Source: Heracleum sosnowskyi
Taxonomy: Eukaryota; Streptophyta; Magnoliopsida; Apiales; Apiaceae
Direction of reading: 5' to 3'
DNA length: 64,000 nt
NCBI GenBank assembly: GCA_030848705.1
Contig: CM061238.1
Span: 50,507,133 to 50,571,132, forward strand
Of this stretch, positions 59,797 to 64,000 are shown one piece after another (the stretch's first letter is position 1; each line of letters starts with the position of its first letter). The position numbers were made by a program, and so were the translations under genes. The notes beneath the pieces are model-generated. The model was given only the letters and a program-made list of their open reading frames with translations. It ran no database searches and was not told the origin of the DNA.

Positions 59797-62700
59797 AAAC
59801 ATTCTGTTTTGCAGGGTAAGAAGAAAAATCAGGTCATGTGGATAATTGACAGTGGTTGCTCAAGACACATGACAGGTGATAAAGCCCTGCTATCACATTA
59901 TGTAGAGAAAGCTGGCCCAATCATAACCTTTGGAGACAACAGCAAGGGTTACACAGTGGGATATGGCTGTCTGGAAATTGGAAATGTTGTCATTGAAGAT
60001 ATTGCTCTTGTGGATGGATTGAAGCACAACCTACTCAGTGTCAGCCAATTCAGTGACAGAGGATTTAAGGTTGACTTTGACATGATGGTTTGCAACATCT
60101 ATCACAAGAAGGATGGTAGCCTCTCTCTAAAAGGGGTCAGAAAAGGAAGCTTGTTTGTTGCTGATCTAAGCTCAACAAAGAAGGATAAAGTTTACTGTTT
60201 TTACAGTAAAGCTACTGTTGGTGACAGTATGCTTTGGCACAGGAAGCTCTCACATCTCAACTTCAAGACAATGAATATTCTGATGAAGAAGGAGTTAGTG
60301 AGAGGTTTGCCCCAACAGGAATTCTGTCAAGAAGGACTGTGTGAAGATTGTCAAATGGGCAAACTGAGAAGAGCTGTGCACAAGTCCAAGCAGGTAAATA
60401 CCAACACAGAAGCACTCAAGTTAATTCACATGGACCTCTTTGGACCAGTCAATGTACCATCTATGGCCAGAAAGAGGTATGCCTTGGTAACGGTGGATGA
60501 TTACTCAAGGTACACTTGGGTGAAATTTCTTGAATCCAAAGATGAAGCTGCTCAAGTGATTATTGATCAAGTCAGAGTTCTTGATAGAACCCCAAACTCA
60601 AAAGTTCAAATCTTGAGGAGTGACAATGGTACAGAATTCAGAAATGCCACTCTTGGAAATTTCTGTAAGGATGAAGGAATTGTACAACAATTCTCTGCTG
60701 CAAGAACTCCACAGCAGAATGGAGTTGTAGAAAGAAAGAACAGGACTCTCATTGAAGCAGCTAGAACTATGTTGCATGATGCTAAGTTACCAACATATTT
60801 CTGGGCTGAAGCTATCAACACAGCCTGTTATACTCAGAACAGAACCATGATCAACAAAACTCATGCAAGTACTCCTTACTGTCTGCTAACTAGAAAGAAA
60901 CCTACTGTCAAATATTTTCATGTGTTTGGGAGCAAATGCTTTATGATGAAAGACAACCATGAGAAGAAAGGAAAATTTGACACCAAGGCTTTTGAAGGAT
61001 TATTCATGGGTTACAGCACAGAAAGGACTGCCTACAGAGTTTATGTCATGGAACACAGGATTATTGAAGAAAGTGTTAATGTCACATTTGATGAAACCAA
61101 GTTTCCAGGACTGCATGAAGAAGGAAAGATGCAAACATTCAGATTTGAGAATCAAGGATACCTGGAAGCTGAGGAGATTGTAGATGAAGAACCTAGCTTC
61201 ACTCAAATTGTTGAAGTTGACAAAGATGCTGTCAACACCACTACTGTCATTCAAACTCCAGCTCAATCACACACCATAACATCTAACATTCAGAACAGTG
61301 TTGACTCTGGAGACAATGAAGAACATGGTGGAGACAATGAAATTGATGAGCATTCAACTCAACAAGCTGAAGCAAATGTTCCTGTTCAATCAAGTAGCTT
61401 GCCCAGAATCACCAGGTGGACCAAGGACCACACAAATGACCTTATAATTGGTGATCCCAATTCTGGTGTGAAGACAAGGAACAAAGTCTCTGCTGACAGC
61501 ATGTTCTCATGCTTCCTGTCACAAATGGAACCCAAGATAATTGATGAAGCACTGTTGGATTCTGACTGGGTGATAGCCATGCAAGAAGAGCTAAATCAGT
61601 TTGAAAGAAACAATGTATGGAGATTGGTTCCAAGACCTAAGGGAAAGTCAGTTATTGAGACCAAGTGGGTTTTCAGAAACAAACTTGATGAAAATGGATT
61701 GGTGACAAGGAACAAAGCAAGGCTAGTGGCTAAAGGTTACTGTCAACAGGAGGGAATAGATTATGATGAGACATTTGCTCCTGTTGCCAGACTTGAAGCT
61801 ATAAGAATCTTTCTAGCTTATGCTGCACACTGCAACTTCAAAGTATTTCAGATGGATGTCAAAAGTGCCTTTCTGAATGGAGAGCTGGAAGAAGAAGTGT
61901 ATGTGGAACAGCCACCAGGGTTTGAGGATGCTGACATGCATAACTTTGTGTACAAACTCTTCAAAGCTTTGTATGGACTAAAGCAAGCACCCAGGGCATG
62001 GTATGACACACTTTCCACCTTTCTTCTGGAAAACCAGTTTACCAGAGGAGTTGTGGACAAGACACTTTTCTACAAGCATCATGGCAAGGACATCATTCTG
62101 GTACAAATCTATGTGGATGATATCATTTTTGGTTCTACAAATGAGAAGCTGTGTGAGAAGTTTTCCCATCTCATGAGTAACAAATATGAGATGAGCATGA
62201 TGGGAGAATTGTCATTCTTTCTAGGGTTACAAATTCTTCAACAAACTGATGGAATCTTCATAAGTCAAGCTAAGTATATCAAGGAACTTCTCAAAAAGTT
62301 CAACTTGGAAGATTCATCTCCTGCAAGGACACCAATGTCCACAGCAACTAGTCTGGATCTTGATCCTAAAGGAAAGAAAGTTGACTCTAGCACTTATAGA
62401 GGCATGGTAGGATCCCTCCTATACCTAACAGCTAGCAGACCTGACATAATGTTTGCTACATGTCTTTGTGCAAGGTTTCAAAGTGATCCAAAGGAGTCAC
62501 ACTTGGTAGCCATCAAGAGAATCTTTAGATACTTAAAAGGCACTCCTAACCTAGGCCTTTGGTATCCTAAGAATACTGGATTTGATCTAATTGGTTACTC
62601 AGACTCAGACTATGCTGGATGCAAGATTGACAGAAAAAGTACTACTGGTAGCTGTCAATTTCTTGGTGGAAGATTGGTATCATGGTTTAGCAAGAAGCAG

Positions 62701-63057
62701 CATTCAGTTTCTACCTCAACTGCAGAAGCTGAGTACATTGCTGCAGGCAGTTGCTGTGCACAAATTCTATGGATGAAAAGTCAACTTCTAGATTATGGTC
62801 TAGTGTTAAGAGATATTCCTATTTACTGTGACAACACTAGTGCCATAGCCATCTCAGACAATCCAGTTCAACACTCTAGGACAAAGCACATTGATATAAG
62901 ACATCACTTTATCAGAGAGCATGTTGAACAAGGAACTGTGAAGCTGATTTATGTCCCAACTGACAAGCAACTTGCTGACATCTTCACTAAGCCATTGGAT
63001 GAAGCAACCTTCAACAGGTTGGTAAGTGAATTGGGAATGCTGAATCTGGTATGTTAA
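59797..63057 (+). CDS. pol of Copia element 3: protease, integrase, reverse transcriptase, RNase H
   Basis: The frame follows the gag TAG (59794-59796) without shift and has no ATG until 59836, only four codons before the protease site. Counting from 59809, the protease active site is DSG at residues 14-16. The GAG pre-integrase zinc finger is LWHRKLSHLNF onward, near 142, with CEDCQMGK. Integrase carries D209, D272 (SDNGTEF) and E308, with the standard 35-residue spacing. Reverse transcriptase has YVDDI near 767-771, and RNase H starts near YSDSDYAGC (929) with STAEAEYIA. All domains are uninterrupted over about 1080 residues. Expression needs stop-codon read-through, splicing, or loss of the TAG in a sister copy. 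Confidence 0.9.
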   Translation, partial: KHSVLQGKKKNQVMWIIDSGCSRHMTGDKALLSHYVEKAGPIITFGDNSKGYTVGYGCLEIGNVVIEDIALVDGLKHNLLSVSQFSDRGFKVDFDMMVCNIYHKKDGSLSLKGVRKGSLFVADLSSTKKDKVYCFYSKATVGDSMLWHRKLSHLNFKTMNILMKKELVRGLPQQEFCQEGLCEDCQMGKLRRAVHKSKQVNTNTEALKLIHMDLFGPVNVPSMARKRYALVTVDDYSRYTWVKFLESKDEAAQVIIDQVRVLDRTPNSKVQILRSDNGTEFRNATLGNFCKDEGIVQQFSAARTPQQNGVVERKNRTLIEAARTMLHDAKLPTYFWAEAINTACYTQNRTMINKTHASTPYCLLTRKKPTVKYFHVFGSKCFMMKDNHEKKGKFDTKAFEGLFMGYSTERTAYRVYVMEHRIIEESVNVTFDETKFPGLHEEGKMQTFRFENQGYLEAEEIVDEEPSFTQIVEVDKDAVNTTTVIQTPAQSHTITSNIQNSVDSGDNEEHGGDNEIDEHSTQQAEANVPVQSSSLPRITRWTKDHTNDLIIGDPNSGVKTRNKVSADSMFSCFLSQMEPKIIDEALLDSDWVIAMQEELNQFERNNVWRLVPRPKGKSVIETKWVFRNKLDENGLVTRNKARLVAKGYCQQEGIDYDETFAPVARLEAIRIFLAYAAHCNFKVFQMDVKSAFLNGELEEEVYVEQPPGFEDADMHNFVYKLFKALYGLKQAPRAWYDTLSTFLLENQFTRGVVDKTLFYKHHGKDIILVQIYVDDIIFGSTNEKLCEKFSHLMSNKYEMSMMGELSFFLGLQILQQTDGIFISQAKYIKELLKKFNLEDSSPARTPMSTATSLDLDPKGKKVDSSTYRGMVGSLLYLTASRPDIMFATCLCARFQSDPKESHLVAIKRIFRYLKGTPNLGLWYPKNTGFDLIGYSDSDYAGCKIDRKSTTGSCQFLGGRLVSWFSKKQHSVSTSTAEAEYIAAGSCCAQILWMKSQLLDYGLVLRDIPIYCDNTSAIAISDNPVQHSRTKHIDIRHHFIREHVEQGTVKLIYVPTDKQLADIFTKPLDEATFNRLVSELGMLNLVC

Positions 63058-63462
63058 TTTACTAAAGTTTCTAAATTTTCAATTTTTTTTGAAGCTCATG
63101 ACAGCAACTTCAAACCTGCTGTCAAGAGAAGTTACTGTCTACTTGGTTTATGTCTGTTATGTGACAGCATGTGTTGATTTGACTACTCATGTCAGTATTT
63201 TTGTGCCAGTCTCATACTTTTAAACCGTGTATGACTTTAATGTGGTTATCTGTTAAGTTTGAGAGTTAAAAATCTGTTCCATTGGACTTTCACACTCTTT
63301 TGCATTAATCTGTAGGATTAAAGGAGGACACGACCATTAATTACTTTTGTGGTAGTTGTATGGGTACTCTAACTGTTGACCATTAGACTTTAATCCTTAG
63401 ACGGTTTTGCCTATAAATTAACCTTAGGTTTCACCTGTCTGCTCTCAGTTTTAAAGTAAATA
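63058..63462 (+). promoter_or_regulatory. Spacer after pol, with TATA-like box before the third ORF
   Basis: CTATAAATTA (about 63410-63419) lies 44 bases before the ATG at 63463, a distance that would allow an internal promoter. Several TGACAGC/CTGTC motifs lie at 63100-63200. No other feature is seen. Confidence 0.4.
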
Positions 63463-63723
63463 ATGGAAAACAAAGTAGGAATTGAAGTTGGTCTAAAGAA
63501 GTGTGATAGTGAACCCGACAATGAAGAGATCGACGAGCTCTTTGAAATGTTGTTGGACGCCATGGATGAGATAGATGAGGAAAAGGAGGCCAAGGCTAAG
63601 GAAGAAGAAGCCAAGGCTGTGGAAGAAGAGAAGGAGCTTCAGGCCCTTCTTGAAAACGAAGGCCGCTCTGAAGAAGAGATTAAGGAAGAAGTCTTAGAAC
63701 TAGTTAATAAAATCATAGAATAA
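63463..63723 (+). CDS. Small acidic third ORF of Copia element 3
   Basis: The ORF has 86 codons, opening MENKVGIEVGLKKC. It is very rich in Glu and Lys (KEAKAKEEEAKAVEEEKEL) and likely one long helix or coiled coil. No signal peptide or membrane segment is seen, so I would not call it envelope-like. It lies 400 bases after pol, on the same strand, inside the element (the 3' LTR has not yet appeared by 64000). A TATA-like box precedes it, and AATAATAATAAAAG follows the stop. The role is unknown. Confidence 0.55.
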   Translation: MENKVGIEVGLKKCDSEPDNEEIDELFEMLLDAMDEIDEEKEAKAKEEEAKAVEEEKELQALLENEGRSEEEIKEEVLELVNKIIE

Positions 63724-64000
63724 TGTACTCAATGTTCAATTTTAATGATTTTATTAATAATAATAAAAGTTCCTGTTTCTGTGGTTCTTGAGTTTATGAT
63801 TTGTCTGTGTTAATTGCTTAATATCTGTGTTCAAAAGATTACATTGCTAAATCCATACTTTGTCAATATTAAGTTAAGTGTATGAATCAAGCATTCTAAT
63901 AAGTTCATGACAGAACCATTTCCTAATCGAAGTTACTGTCGTTAAGAAGGATACTGTCTTGTGTTTCTTGACAGCAACCTTCTTGACAGCAGGAAAAGAC
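63724..64000 (+). other. 3' untranslated part of Copia element 3
   Basis: No coding region is seen. Polyadenylation-like AATAATAATAAAAG lies at about 63757-63770. TGACAG/CTGTC motifs cluster at 63905-63990. The purine tract and 3' LTR lie beyond the window. Confidence 0.5.

Noticed and set aside
1..64000. tRNA, rRNA, CRISPR or prokaryotic features
   Set aside because: None was seen; gene structure with introns, LTR retrotransposons and CACTA elements indicates plant nuclear DNA.

Overview
This window looks like nuclear DNA of a eudicot plant. It is AT-rich and packed with Copia and Gypsy LTR retrotransposons whose primer-binding sites match plant initiator tRNA-Met, and with CACTA DNA transposons. 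The one recognisable host-type gene is a spliced HD-ZIP IV homeobox gene. The style of the Copia proteins suggests an asterid, possibly Apiaceae; that is an inference from memory, not from a database search.

Layout. (1) 1-961: gag and 5' LTR of a minus-strand Copia element that runs off the left edge. (2) 962-3486: decayed, mostly non-coding sequence with one degenerate coding remnant (1195-2200). (3) 3487-45012: in my reading one CACTA (En/Spm) element of about 7.9 kb, inflated to 41.5 kb by nested insertions. Both ends carry the same 18-bp terminal inverted repeat and the same flanking triplet TCC. Its transposase genes lie on the minus strand (a TnpD remnant at 25625-25940 and a TnpA/Ptta-like gene at 21828-24400). 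Inserted in it are a decayed chromovirus-type Gypsy element (3718-21505) and a tandem Gypsy-like array with three LTRs and two gag-only interiors (27043-42829). The chromovirus itself holds a 5.7-kb solo LTR (6542-12221), which in turn holds TA-flanked fold-back elements. (4) 45016-49143: a palindromic tandem repeat, AT-rich sequence, and a truncated HD-ZIP IV gene (47598-48447). (5) 49144-54818: LTR and extra 3' ORF of a second minus-strand Copia element. That ORF is split by a 3.1-kb CACTA element (50898-54019) carrying exon fragments of two host genes, a P4-ATPase (ALA3-like) and an exosome RNA helicase (MTR4/HEN2-like). (6) 54819-56070: the 3' end of another Gypsy LTR. (7) 56071-64000: a largely intact plus-strand Sirevirus-like Copia element (LTR, gag, pol, small third ORF) that runs off the right edge.

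How it works together. This is a retrotransposon nest, not an operon-like gene set. The plus-strand Copia (56071-64000) is the only element with complete gag and pol domains, although a single in-frame TAG separates them. The gag-only Gypsy array must have depended on enzymes made elsewhere. The most biologically interesting items are the gene-capturing CACTA, the reconstructed 41.5-kb nested CACTA, the truncated HD-ZIP IV gene with a seed-type promoter motif, and the tandem gag-only retroelement array. All domain calls come from reading motifs by eye; no database search was possible.
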